From the NCBI GenBank assembly GCA_036362985.1, contig JAYGXS010000004.1, positions 34,985,548-35,049,547 on the forward strand: a stretch of 64,000 nucleotides of DNA, written 5' to 3'. The notes under the pieces were generated by a model. It had not been told where the DNA came from, searched no databases, and saw nothing but the letters and a program-made list of their open reading frames with translations. How positions within the stretch are numbered: position 1 is the stretch's first letter; every line of letters begins with the position of its first letter. Below, piece after piece: positions 46,607 through 56,891 of this stretch. The translations under genes were made by a program, and so were the position numbers. This stretch comes from Ligula intestinalis. Lineage: Eukaryota; Platyhelminthes; Cestoda; Diphyllobothriidea; Diphyllobothriidae.

Positions 46607-46800
46607 CATCCTCCCGAGGGATGTAGACGCTTCTATCGTCCAAAAGTGTCATGACTTTGTTGACGTAGTCCTCTTTGTTTAGAATAACTGTCAACCGTCC
46701 TCTGCTGGCTGGAAGAATGATAACGGTTTTGTCGGCCTTCAGTGTTCGTAGTGCTTCGCCTTCTGTTTCCGAGAGCACCTTTCTTTTTTGTGGGACATCA
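46607..46800 (-). pseudogene. Penelope-like family C RT, fingers segment
   Basis: The minus strand reads SETEGEALRTLKADKTVIIL, then PASRGRLTVILNKEDYVNKV and LLDDRSVYIP. This is the conserved block before the Penelope RT palm, equivalent to 22380-22500 in family B. It is interrupted by the solo LTR. Confidence 0.8.
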
Positions 46801-46848
46801 GGCTAGACGATATTCACTGTCGTAGTAGATTTTGGCGTTCTTCGGGAA

Positions 46849-47520
46849 TCAGAGTTTCGCGAATGATGTCTTTCCACCTTTGTCGGCGAGCACAATGATT
46901 ATACTGTAATCAGTCTTCAATGAAAGAAACCCCGTTCTCTCCTCGATAGCTAGGATTTGATGGGGTTTCCTCTGCCGGATGAGACCTGTTGCGCAGCTAC
47001 GTATGTCCGCACGCATATCGTCAGGGACGGTGGAGGCCAGTAGGAGGGAATTAGGATTGGCTAGAACGCTGGTCGGTGTCGCATTGGCAGGACTGAATTT
47101 TATTCCTTTTGACAGGTTTGTTTCAGCAGAGTTCAGGTCCTTTTGCGATAGGTTAACAGCTCCTTTCGACATGTTGCTTCCATTATTAGAAGGAAGAAGC
47201 CCTTTGAGTTTTTCTTGTAGATCGGCTCGTGTTTACATTCTGGCATCCTTTGTGTTGGCATTTATTCTTTGCAGTACCTCTTCGAAACTATTTTTAGGCA
47301 AACTCGAACCACACTGGCTTCTAAGGTCGTTGACGTTTGTTTTGAAACGGCAAATACGGTGGTTTACGTCGGATATAATGGCACATAAAACACAGAATCC
47401 GTGTTTGTGTGCGAGTAGTCTTCCAGTGTCACTAAGCCGAGTTGGTTTTAACCGCAGAGATTTCGCAAGGATGTTAAGATCACGACAGTGGTGTATGAAT
47501 TTGAGTTTTTTCTAAGTCAT
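46849..47520 (-). pseudogene. Penelope-like family C N-terminal region
   Basis: The minus strand from 47515 reads KKLKFIHHCRDLNILAKSLR and later ISDVNHRICRFKTNVNDLR, an in-frame TAA near 47235, then LSQKDLNSAETNLSKGIKFS and SLKTDYSIIIVLADKGGKTS. This is the N-terminal domain of Penelope-like proteins. The last block repeats the motif found again at 46607-46800, so part of the region is present twice. Confidence 0.75.
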
Positions 47521-48785
47521 TGCCTGCCTCTGTGCGAATTTTTTTCAAATCAGTAAGTAAAAATAAATAAATTGTATATCTAAAGCTCAAAGGGCCCCTT
47601 CATTATAAACTTAGTGCTGTCGTGAAAAAAAATACAAAATTGGTAATCACAGCTATGCGTAAGCAACTGTATGATAACAGGAATTAGTAGTATGTTACGC
47701 GTGGTAAGTTGGTAAGTTAAATCTGATTAACAGCGAACTCTCCTATAAGATAATAATCTGGGTAGTAAAAAAACTCCTACATTGGTGGCTGAGTTCAACA
47801 ACCCACCGATTTTCAAAAAATGTAGGAGAAAAAACTGCCTTAATAGGTAGCATGGTATGACATGCTGCAGTTAGATTAGATCCTGCTGTTGAGGGTTCGG
47901 GACGCTTATTGTCATGGGAAAATAACATGGTGGTGAGTTAAGATGGAGTCATCCCGGACAACAGGAGAAGACGGGAGTGGTTTCGTTTGCTTCTTCCGCA
48001 AGAACAAGTGGGATTGCGGCTTGCTGTCATCCATGATTTAGGCGGGGAATTCGAAAGAGTGCCCTAAAGACTTAAAATAAATCGCTTTTAAATGTCTCAT
48101 TTTAGTAATATACAGATAAAGCAAAGGACTTTTCAAACATTTGTTTTTAAAGTCTTATATAAGAATACATAAAAAAGGCACTTAAAGTACTTCGGTAGTC
48201 ACATTTTTCTTCTCTCTCTTAGCTTATTAGAGGTAAACTAGTGCAGTTTGGACAAATTAATAAAAAAGGGTATACGTTTTTGATATATCTTAGCTGCAGC
48301 CGAGCGATACTTAAAAATGTGTGCGTATAAGCATGTTTGTGAACATAGCTCGTATGGAATAAAGGAACATAGGAGTATTTTAATTATAGAGTTATATTGA
48401 CAAACATGTTCTCGGTCATTCATCGTCAGGCCAATACACTGACCTGGTAAATAAAGCCATCACTTCTGTACAGTGTTTTTACGGCCGGTCTCGCAGTCTA
48501 CCCTGAGTACCTACCCGACACCATCGCTCCATGTAAGCACTATATATAATTGATGATTTAATTCTCCATGTCACTGTATTGCGCCCATAAGTGAATGACC
48601 AAAAACAAATTTCCAATCCGGTTCTTTAATCGTAAGATGAGCATATTAGGATATGTCAGGAACAAAATTCACCTCAGCAAGTTCTAAAGGAGATTGACCA
48701 AATGAGTAATCAAAAGCGTCAAGCAAAGTGCCCGGCTAAACTGGATACAAATTTTTATGTGCACATTGTTAGTCAAACTTCCCTT
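47521..48785. other. No gene recognised
   Basis: About 1.3 kb of AT-rich sequence between the Penelope C and CR1-like elements. Only short frames were seen. Confidence 0.5.
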
Positions 48786-48789
48786 GTGC

Positions 48790-49840
48790 TACGGTTCCCG
48801 GCATCTCTTCAAACTACGCATAACAGGGGCCAGGCTAGACACACGCAAGTTCTATTTTGGTAACAGAGTAGTTGAAGCTTGGAATTCTCTCCCCGTGGAT
48901 ATTGTTATGCCCCCATATGTGGATTCATACAACAGAAATTTAGATGTGCACATCCGAAATGCCCACTGAAATTAGACCTGTTGAGACCAAAATTATTATA
49001 TGTATATAAACATACTACTCACTGATTTTTCAGTAATATATTAGTTTAGAATAAAAAGAATGACAAACGTCGAGTCCACCTAACGTTGTGATCCGAGGCT
49101 ACGCAGATTTGTAAAACTTTTCCCAATTCAGACATGGAATGGGCTGCCCGCGGAAATTGTCATGTCGCCATCTGAGCACATTTTTACGATTAAGTCAGAC
49201 CCATCCTTAGACATGTTTAAGACACGATTAAGTTAGACCCAATAGACGCTGAGCCCCCGAAAATAAACTGCCAGTTGCCGAAAGCAAAAAGCGGAAAAAT
49301 CACAATATAAAAACCTACTACTCGCTAATTTTCAGTAATGTGTTTGTTAAGAAACTACCAATTACATTTCTTCTGTCAATTAATAGGCAGACTTGTTAAC
49401 CAACAAGGGTGCACGATGGGCGCATCGCCGACACTCGAGGAGGATCGCGTGACCTTAGTAAACTTCTTTTCGTAAGACCCTTGGTATTATGGCGAAAACG
49501 GCGATGGACTTTCCCTGACATGCTTCGAACTCTCTTAGCACAGGCCATCCGAATCTAATATGCTCTACACCCCTCCCCTCCACCCCCCCCCCCCTCCCCC
49601 CCCCCCCCCCCGGGGACAGTTTTTCTCCTTAAATATCTCAAATGGCATTCAAAACCCTAGACTTATGAACAATGCCTGAGGATTTTTTTTCGCATTCGGC
49701 CCTCCCTTACCCGAATTCAAATTACTGGCAACGCCAATGTTCTGAAACGTTCTGCAGGTCAAATGCATTGAAAAAACTGTCCTGTACCAATGGGGACTTC
49801 AGAGGTATTTACCTTTATTTCCCTCACTAAAACCTGACCT
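48790..49840 (+). mobile_element. CR1-like non-LTR element, subfamily 2, 3' end (plus copy)
   Basis: 48790-48969 encodes the RT C-terminus (LFKLRITGARLDTRKFYFGN, then RVVEAWNSLP-DIVMPP). A second, more decayed copy of that C-terminus lies at about 49080-49260 (WNGLPAEIVMSPSEHIF). A long 3'UTR with a poly-C tract follows. The end is AGGTATTTACCT hairpin, TTTCCCT, and a short ACCTG repeat tail. It faces a minus copy with about 80 bases between their ends. Confidence 0.75.
49566..49612 (+). repeat. Poly-C tract
   Basis: Nearly pure cytosine with a few T and A, in the 3'UTR of the CR1-like element. The minus copy has only a shorter C/T-rich counterpart at about 50105-50125. Confidence 0.9.
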
Positions 49841-49911
49841 GACCTGAAGCCGTCACTATCATCCATCAGAGGAGATAGAAGTAGCATACGACAGATTATA
49901 GTTCAGTTCAT

Positions 49912-51262
49912 TGTTATTAGGGAAATATAGGTAAATACCTTTGAAGTCCCTCTTTGTGCATAGTTTTGATGCAGAATATATGGCGTTGCCAGTGATGGGA
50001 CTGCGGTAGGAGGGCAGACAGTAAAAGAACTCCTTGGGAATCTTTCATAAGTCTAGTTTTTAAGGCTATTTGTGAGATTTAAAGGAGAAAAATTGTCGCC
50101 TGTGGGGGAGGGGGAAGGCGAAGGGTATATGTAAATCAGATGTCCTGCTGCTGAAAGTGTTTGAATCGTGTCAGGAGGAGGCCATCGCGGTTGTTCAATA
50201 TCCTAATTTTCACACGAGGAAAAGAGTGCGGTGGTCACGAGAACCTCACCGAGTGTCGGAGATGCGCCCATCATACGCCCTTGCTGGTTACCGGGTCTGC
50301 CGACCGGATGATGAAACACGGGATCAATCGTTATTCTTTACGAACATATTACTGAAAAGAAGTGAGCAGTATGTTTTTTAAAGGTAAATACTGCCAGAGA
50401 AGTCTGGTGGCAAATCTTACTTGCTGATGGGCGGTAATGTAATAAGTCTAGCATCATTACAGAGAACGTCTTTTTTATGCTGATCCAACTGCATTTTAAA
50501 CGTTCCCATCGATGGGGACATGACAATGTATGCGAGTTGAGCATTCCATGCCTGGATTACCCTCTTAGAGAAGCAGAAATTTCGCGTATCCAATCTTGCC
50601 CCAGTCACACGTAGTTTGAGTGGGTGTCCACGCAATCTAGTAGTAGTGGCCAGCTCAAAGAAATCGTTGGATGCTAGGCAACAATTCTGACCCCGCAGCA
50701 CGCAAAATGCCTTTATTAGGTCACCGCGCAGCTGTCAGTAATCCAGAGGAAATAAGTCAAGATTGGTCAGTCGTGTCTCATAAGGAAGGAACGCTTGGCC
50801 TCGCACTAACTTAGATGCGCGTCGTTGTACGCTTTCAAGGGCTTTTCATGTTTTTGACTGTCCAAGGTTTCCAGGCTTCGATGGCACATTCCAGTTGGGG
50901 TCGCACAAATGTGCCAAAGATCTTGCCAAAGACAACTTCATCAAACTTAGCAAATGTGCGCTTGATTAGAAACAAGCTTGACAGTGCGGATTTGGCCACC
51001 TTCAGGCAGTGGAGCGATAGATTAAGTGAGGGTGTGAACCACACCCCCAGATCCTTCTGGGTCTGTACTTCTGGCAGCAGTGTAAGATTTAGGTTGTACA
51101 CCCTCCGATACGGAGATTTAGTACTACCGAAGCGCATAATGTTGCATTTGGTGACATTAAATGACAGGAGCCACACGTTGGACCATTGCTCGAGTCGGTG
51201 CGAATCTGCCTGCAGATTTGCTTCGTTGTTTTCGCTACGAACGACCTTCCAGAGTTTGATAT
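49912..51262 (-). mobile_element. CR1-like non-LTR element, subfamily 2 (minus copy)
   Basis: The minus strand begins at about 51262 with FDIKLWKVVRSENNEANLQ (the residues just after the RT active site) and runs through WLLSFNVTKCNIMRF, TQKDLGVWFTPSLNLSLHC, IFGTFVRPQLECAIEAW and RGHPLKLRVTGARLDTRNF to the C-terminus at about 50417. A 3'UTR of about 500 bases follows, homologous to that of the plus copy, ending in AGGTATTTACCT and TTTCCCT. It is 5'-truncated inside the RT and has two frame changes. Confidence 0.8.
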
Positions 51263-53389
51263 CGAATTAATTTTAACATATAATTGCTAACAACTAAGGA
51301 CAAAATCAAAAGATAATTGATCCAGTTCAAGAGAAAATTCTTAAGCTATCATAAAATTATCTATACAAATCAAAATGCTCTTGAAAAGCATTTCTCTTTT
51401 TTTCCAAAAAATAAAAGGTTGCTTTTATTAAAGTGGGTTTACAGGCTAGGAAACGTTGGTGAGGTGGGAACCGCGGCTAAGAGGTATTGAGACAAATCTG
51501 CATATGGGCGAAATATTATCCAAGCTATTTCCATAATCTATTGCAAAGTCCGACTAAAATGCTAATGATTCTACTCGACAATTTATGTAACACAAACACT
51601 ACCTCAACATCGACTGAGAGAAGAATCTTAGGCGTTTATTCAAAGGCTTATCGTCATGATATTCTCATATGAAGAGATAAAAGGTAAATTACGAGTACAT
51701 TTCACCTGAAAGGACAGTGGTACTATTTACATCCAAAAAATGCAAACAAAGCACGTTACTAGTCGACACTCACCAAGGCCGAAAAGCTTGCACAATTGGG
51801 TCAACTGAATTAGATCAAAACAGTGGAGAACACAGTTCTATGTAGTAAGTGCCTTTAACCCAACATCCATCACCCAGAATACCCATGAACTTAGCTATTC
51901 CTGTGCGCCACCAAGCCAAAAATCTGAAAACGTCCCCATACGTTTCCAGAACATTCGGTGCGTCACTCACGTGCTTCTATCCCGTTATTCCTTACATGAG
52001 ACTCTCTGGACTTTGGCGCGAGGTTATGCGTGTAATGGGACGTGGTTGGCTTTTACAATTTCCCACAATAAACTAATCTCTATGTTGTTTTGTTGTTATT
52101 TAAAAGAGAACAATCGCAGTTCATAAATCACAGGTTATTCCTCGGCAAGGTCTTTCTCTTAAATGGAGTGACGCTATGCCACCGGTGTTCAAATATCTGC
52201 TTGTTATCGGTCGTTATTTTCAGCAAAACAATTAACAGCCTTATGAGTTAATTACTTAATATTATGGCATAAAATGTAGCAAATTTGCAAATAATGTAGC
52301 AAATAATTTTATAAATTGAATTCCCTCTTCGTATTCCGAAAATAATGCGTTATCTCATACTTGCATGTACCCCAATTTCATTAATGCAAAAAAGTCACTC
52401 TTCTATGAACACATACAATGCAAAATGTTTGGTCTTCATTAATGCCCGTTGACAGTACAACAGGCATAAATAAAAATATGTTTATCTATGTTTAATTAAT
52501 CTATGCGCTCTATAGAAGTATATGTGAAATTGCAATAAAAATTGCATCTTTATATGCAAAAATACTACAAAGTAGTAAGATTGCCTTCTGAGTCTGTCAA
52601 CAGCATTCACTAAATTTATGGTAATCGACTAATGCATATGCCTTAACCATTATTTCTGTTTACTTCCATCACCATACCCGTCCTATCAGGGGGTAGTGCT
52701 GACAGGGTTGGTTCGTAGGGCTGAATAGCATTGCCTCAAGCCTGTTCAATGAATAAAATAAACGATCTGTAATATGTGCTTACCAACGTATTATTATTTA
52801 GGTCTTCAAATTTCATGAGCTAGCCAATATACTGCATATATAACACAGAAATAATGGACATAGTTAACTGAAAATTACAATAAGGACTCCATACTACAGT
52901 TGTGACATTGCGATTTTGGCGTTTGCTGGGATTGCCTCGTACCTACAGAAAATTCAGAACTCGCGATCTGGTTGCATATTCATTCAGTCAGCTAAATGTT
53001 AATAGGTTTCACAATCTCATATAATTTAGTTAAAGAGTCTGCTGTCAATCCCTTTGTTAAACCTCTCGATTTTTTCTCTTAGCTGCAATTACTCCATGTG
53101 GTATCCGTGGAGTGGTCTAAAAGCAATTTATGTTGAATTTAAACCGTGCGATAAGCAAAAAATTTGTGCTTTCTGAATTTGGAATACATGGAGGCAGCCA
53201 TCCACTTTTACATTACCAAACCTCGAACGGAACCTATGGGTAGACAATCGAAGCGAATGATGCACCCATTCCACAAACTGGGCTATCGCGATTTTGCATT
53301 ATCTTGCATCTTCAAAAGCATTATCGATAGCTTAGTTTAGACCACTATCGAAGACCACATACAAAGTTTAATGTGCCGTCGAACTTGAA
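51263..53389. other. No gene recognised
   Basis: About 2.1 kb of AT-rich sequence with no conserved frame or shared repeat recognised. Confidence 0.55.
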
Positions 53390-53535
53390 AATTTTCCTTA
53401 ACTGCCAGCTAGAGGTTTGCAAGGTAGAAGTTCATAAGCCCGCAGTGGTTATTTCAGAGGCTCTACAATTACCAAGACTGTATGGTGGTGTGTTCAATTG
53501 GAAAGAAGACCACAAATAAGGCTTGATAAGACACG

Positions 53536-53541
53536 TTTATT
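53536..53541 (-). terminator. Polyadenylation signal AATAAA
   Basis: An AATAAA on the minus strand (context GCACAATAAACGTG) about 90 bases after the stop codon of the small secreted gene. It is conserved in the mirror copy at about 61240. Confidence 0.65.
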
Positions 53542-53631
53542 GTGCAAATTAGAATCGTCATCGAGTATTTACAAAATAAAATTGTGTAAGCATTCCATAA
53601 TGGTGAACATGGAAAGTTGTGCTGCGAAGAA

Positions 53632-53989
53632 TTAGAAGCTGAGGAGTAGAGCAAGAGGAAGGAACATGAGGCAACACTGAACCAGCACTAAAGCCGAAGC
53701 ACCTGAGGACCCGGGTTTTTCGTTACTGTCTGGCTTATTTGCTGTGCCATTGTTTTCCTGTGAGCCGTTCGGTTGGTTGCTGTTATTCGTGACAGAGGTT
53801 CCATTATTTACCTTAGCGGCTGGGGCTGCTGGTCCTTGAGCATTGCAGGCTATAAGTCAAAATGCACGCATCTGCCTTAGATACATTCGAAAACCATGTG
53901 CAATAGCTGACAGACATAGTAGCCATACAAGACATACCAATGAAAACAACTGCGAAGATAAGCAAAGTGCCGAAGATTAAGTTGTCCAT
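53632..53989 (-). CDS. Small secreted, putatively GPI-anchored protein (intact family member)
   Basis: Two coding exons: 53989-53938 (ATG to a G at the splice) and 53849-53632 (to TAA). The intron is 88 bases (53937-53850), with GTATGT donor and TATAG acceptor. Coding length is 270 bases, 89 residues. Residues 1-21 look like a signal peptide (MDNLIFGTLLIFAVVFI, then ACNAQG). The middle is rich in Asn, Thr, Ser, Pro and Ala with four sequons (NGT, NNS, NGS, NGT). The end, GASALVLVQCCLMFLPLALL plus LSF, is a small-residue site followed by a hydrophobic tail, as in GPI-anchor signals. A role as a surface glycoprotein is inference. No known family was recognised. Six or more decayed paralogous exons lie within 30 kb. 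Confidence 0.75.
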
Positions 53990-54006
53990 CGCGATGTCGT
54001 AGAATA

Positions 54007-54100
54007 CTATTACAGAAAGGAAAGACGACTTGAAGGTGAGGGGATTTAGTTGAAGCGATTCATGCCAAGGTTAATACTTTGCTCAGATATAACAACTCAC
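54007..54100 (-). other. Predicted 5'UTR intron of the small secreted gene
   Basis: On the minus strand GTTGCG/GTGAGTTG gives a strong donor at 54100 and TCTTTCCTTTCTGTAATAG a strong acceptor ending at 54007. The intron would be 94 bases, close to the 88-base coding intron, and would end 17 bases before the start codon. The mirror copy has lost this region. Confidence 0.5.
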
Positions 54101-54157
54101 CGCAACTGAGATAACTTCAGTGGCTGAGGTGTCAACTGTGCAAATTCATTATGGCTG

Positions 54158-54165
54158 CTTAAATA
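54158..54165 (-). promoter_or_regulatory. TATA-like box (TATTTAAG)
   Basis: On the minus strand TATTTAAG lies about 170 bases before the start codon and about 60 before the predicted 5'UTR donor. The spacing would allow a short leader exon beginning near 54130. It is absent from the pseudogene copy. Confidence 0.35.
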
Positions 54166-54689
54166 GGCATGTAGTCCGTGACTGATTGGTTGCTTCATAC
54201 TATGACCTTGCAGGAGGAATGCAAATTCCAAGTAATTAATTAATTGATGATTTAACACGCGTGATTTAGACTCTACCTACGTAACAAAGGGATAGCTTCC
54301 TCAGAAGAAATGGTGCTAGCTGGCATGTTTGGTGCTCAACAACTTACTGTAGCCTGTATATTAACCTAATGGCAGTTAAGAGCAGATATCAATTTTACAT
54401 GTCGTTTGCCTTTAGGAATGCAATTAATTGTGCACAAATTCTTAAATATGAGTCCTGTCGCTGACATCTCGTAGACCGTATCTGTCGTATTTTGTTGTTT
54501 GTCTTTAAGGATTATTCCCGCACACATATTACTCATACGACGCCTAAATAAAGCCCAGAGTAGAGTATTAAATAGTGGGTTTTCTTAAATCAAATTTGTT
54601 CCTATCGCAGAGTTTAGGTATGGACGTTGTGCATAAATAATTTAAGACTATTCTCGTCATTACTGACTGCATTTAAGGGTTACTTGTAC

Positions 54690-55999
54690 AAAGAGGTAAA
54701 TACTTGCTTTATACGATGCAAAGCTGGACAAGGGCAATTGATGCAAAAGAAACTGTACATGCAGCCTACATTGATTTCCGGAAGGCCTTCGACAGTGTTC
54801 CACACCAACGTCTCCTGCATAAGTTGAGACTGATGGGTATCGGAGGCAGACTTCTTACGTGGATTGAGAATTTCCTATCTGGTCGTTCCCAAGCGGTGTG
54901 TGTAGGACGACAACAATCAAGGCCGACAGTCATCGAGAGTGGAGTCCCTCAAGGTTCAGTACTCGGACCCACCCTCTTTCTCTTGTTCGTTAATGATTGT
55001 GTACAGGAATTGGACTGCGAGTGCGCCATGTTTGCAGATGATGTAAAAATATGGAGGGTCATCAGGTGTGCTGCCGATGAAGATAATTTCCAGGAAAATC
55101 TTTGTCGATTAAACGAGTGGTCGCACAGATGGCTGCTGTCCTTCAATTCTAACAAATGCACTCTGCTGCGCCTGGAAAATCGAAATGCGGTGCCTTATGC
55201 GCGACCCTACCATCTGAACGGAATCCCTCTGCAAGAAACAGAAATACAGAAGGATCTCGGCATCTTGATGACAGACAATCTCAAACCTTCTACACAATGT
55301 TGTAAGGCGGCTAAAACTGCAACTTCAATGTTGTACGCCATCAAGCGGGCATTCACGGTTTTTGATGAAGACTGTTTCTCGAAAATCTTCGGTACCTTCA
55401 TAAGGCCACATCTTGAATACGCGATTCAAGCCTGGAGACCGTGGATGCGGCAGGATTATAACGTACTTGGGAGGGTGCAGCGGCGAGCAACAAAATTAGT
55501 AAGAGGCCAAGGTTCACTACCATATGAGATCCGCCTAAATAACCTTAATCTCTATCCTTTGAGTTATAGGCAGTTACGCGGAGATTTGATACAAACCTTC
55601 CGTATCGTGCGTGGCTTTGACTGCGCTCTCATGTGTGACGACTTCTTCCAACTCGCCACTACAACTAATCTCCGGGGGCATCCCTTCAAACTCTATGTGC
55701 CCCAAGGACGATTGGATGTACGGAAGAATTTTTTCTCTAATCGTGTCGTGGACCCGTGGAATAACCTTCCCGAGGCCATTGTTATGTCCCAATCTGTGGA
55801 GATATTCAAACACCGACTTGATATACACATGCTACAACACAACGTGAATTATGTGACAAATTAACCTTGAAACACCACTGCGCCATGTGACTGTCTATAT
55901 TTTCCTGACTGAAAACTTGCTAACATTGTTTATAATTCTTGAGATTTTGATGTGACAAATAGGGAGTTCAAAGGCGCAAGCCTATTTTTCCCTCAAATA
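54690..55999 (+). mobile_element. CR1-like non-LTR element, subfamily 1 (left arm copy)
   Basis: 5'-truncated within the RT. It holds one long open frame, a short 3'UTR, the hairpin AGGCGCAAGCCT (55972-55983), TTTTTCCCTC and a terminal tail of four or five CTGA units (ACTGACTGACTGACTGACTT). Tails of short tandem repeats are characteristic of CR1-type elements. The right-arm partner is 58655-59640 on the other strand. Confidence 0.85.
54704..55864 (+). CDS. CR1-like reverse transcriptase, C-terminal 386 residues, open
   Basis: The longest open frame in the window. It has RT motif A (YIDFRKAFDSVPHQRLLHKL), motif B (SGVPQGSVLGPTLFLLFVND), motif C with both catalytic Asp (MFADDVKIW), and the following block WLLSFNSNKCTLLRL, QKDLGILM, FGTFIRPHLEYAIQAWRPW. 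The C-terminal domain ends FFSNRVVDPWNNLPEAIVMS. The endonuclease and N-terminal RT are missing, so the start shown is only the first Met in the truncated frame. No stops or shifts are seen, so it is younger or better kept than other RTs here. As a truncated copy it cannot transpose alone. Confidence 0.85.
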   Translation: MLYTMQSWTRAIDAKETVHAAYIDFRKAFDSVPHQRLLHKLRLMGIGGRLLTWIENFLSGRSQAVCVGRQQSRPTVIESGVPQGSVLGPTLFLLFVNDCVQELDCECAMFADDVKIWRVIRCAADEDNFQENLCRLNEWSHRWLLSFNSNKCTLLRLENRNAVPYARPYHLNGIPLQETEIQKDLGILMTDNLKPSTQCCKAAKTATSMLYAIKRAFTVFDEDCFSKIFGTFIRPHLEYAIQAWRPWMRQDYNVLGRVQRRATKLVRGQGSLPYEIRLNNLNLYPLSYRQLRGDLIQTFRIVRGFDCALMCDDFFQLATTTNLRGHPFKLYVPQGRLDVRKNFFSNRVVDPWNNLPEAIVMSQSVEIFKHRLDIHMLQHNVNYVTN

Positions 56000-56329
56000 T
56001 ACTGACTGACTGACTGACTTCAGGCTACGTTGATACATTATACGGCTTTCTGGGTGGAATTAAACATATGGAAAAAGGCTCCAAATGTGTAAATTTAATG
56101 TCCTTTTCATGTAAACCTTCGTCTTTTGTCTGCCATTTATTCATCGTTAGACGTTAATTGCAGGTTCCGGTGCCTAAGTTAGACCTAATCATGTATCACT
56201 TTATCGATATAGTATAATCCATGAGAGCTCTTGTTTTCAGCTGTTAGTCACGTGCATATGGGTTTTAAGTTGCAATTATGCGTTGGGCAATCCTGCGGCA
56301 ACTACTTTAAAAGGATTCGATTGAGATCG

Positions 56330-56490
56330 TAAGGGTACCAATTAACAGCCTCCATAATTTCTTGAGTTCCAGATGAACCAAGTAAACCGAAATGATGACG
56401 CTTCAAGAGCTCTAAACCAATCTGAAGTTTAAAGGGTTAAATGCTCCTGCATCTGCTTCCGTAGAGAGATTGTTCGCAGTGTCTTTCGCA
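56330..56490 (+). repeat. Left palindrome arm, inner flank
   Basis: Reverse complement of 58500-58660: shared CATAATTTCTTGAGTTCCAG, CAAGTAAACC and TGTTCGCAGTGTCTTTCGCA-like blocks. On the left it is separated from the CR1 end by about 340 extra bases. On the right it abuts the CR1 end. Confidence 0.8.
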
Positions 56491-56891
56491 CAGCTTCGAA
56501 CTGCACCAGTTTACCTCTAATAAGCTAATTGTTCGTTTTAAACAAACCAAACTGTATAAGGTGAAAGCGATGCTTTAAGTACTGGCGTTTGAGGAGTCAA
56601 GAGAAATGTGAATACCGAATTAATGTAAGTGTCTATATTTATGTATTATTCTATATAACTTTGAAAACAAATGTTTGAATAGTGCTTAGCTTTATCTTTA
56701 TATTACAAAAAATAGACATTTAAAACCGATTTATCTTATTCAGCACCTGATTTTTTATTTAAAAAAGGCTTTGTGATATTGTAGGTACCAGCAGTGCACA
56801 GCAAAAGCGGTGCCTCCCATAATATGGGACATAGGAGAATCAGTGGTGTTGCACATGGCGCCTCACCCTTTCATGGCACAAATGTTCCGTT

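Larger units (their letters stand above)
44385..47520 (-). mobile_element. Penelope-like family C element, near full length, broken
   Basis: Minus-strand order: N-terminal region (47520-46849), RT fingers (46778-46607), solo LTR insertion (46602-46145), RT palm (46130-45143), GIY-YIG nuclease (45142-44564), and a tail with GTCCAAAACGTCGGGCAAAT at about 44500. It is the only Penelope copy here with both ends recognisable. Stops, frameshifts and two catalytic-residue changes show it is inactive. Confidence 0.85.
53390..54683 (-). repeat. Left palindrome arm, gene-bearing part
   Basis: Reverse complement of 60350-61420. Anchors include ACCTAAACTCTGCGA (rc at 54607-54621 and 60420), GAGATGTCAGCGA (rc at 54462-54474 and 60571), AAATTGATATCTG (60653) and GCACAATAAACG (61236). 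Together with the CR1 and flank parts it forms one arm of an imperfect palindrome of about 8 kb. Confidence 0.85.

Noticed and set aside
46979..47515. 178-codon plus-strand frame
   Set aside because: Antisense shadow of the Penelope C N-terminal region.
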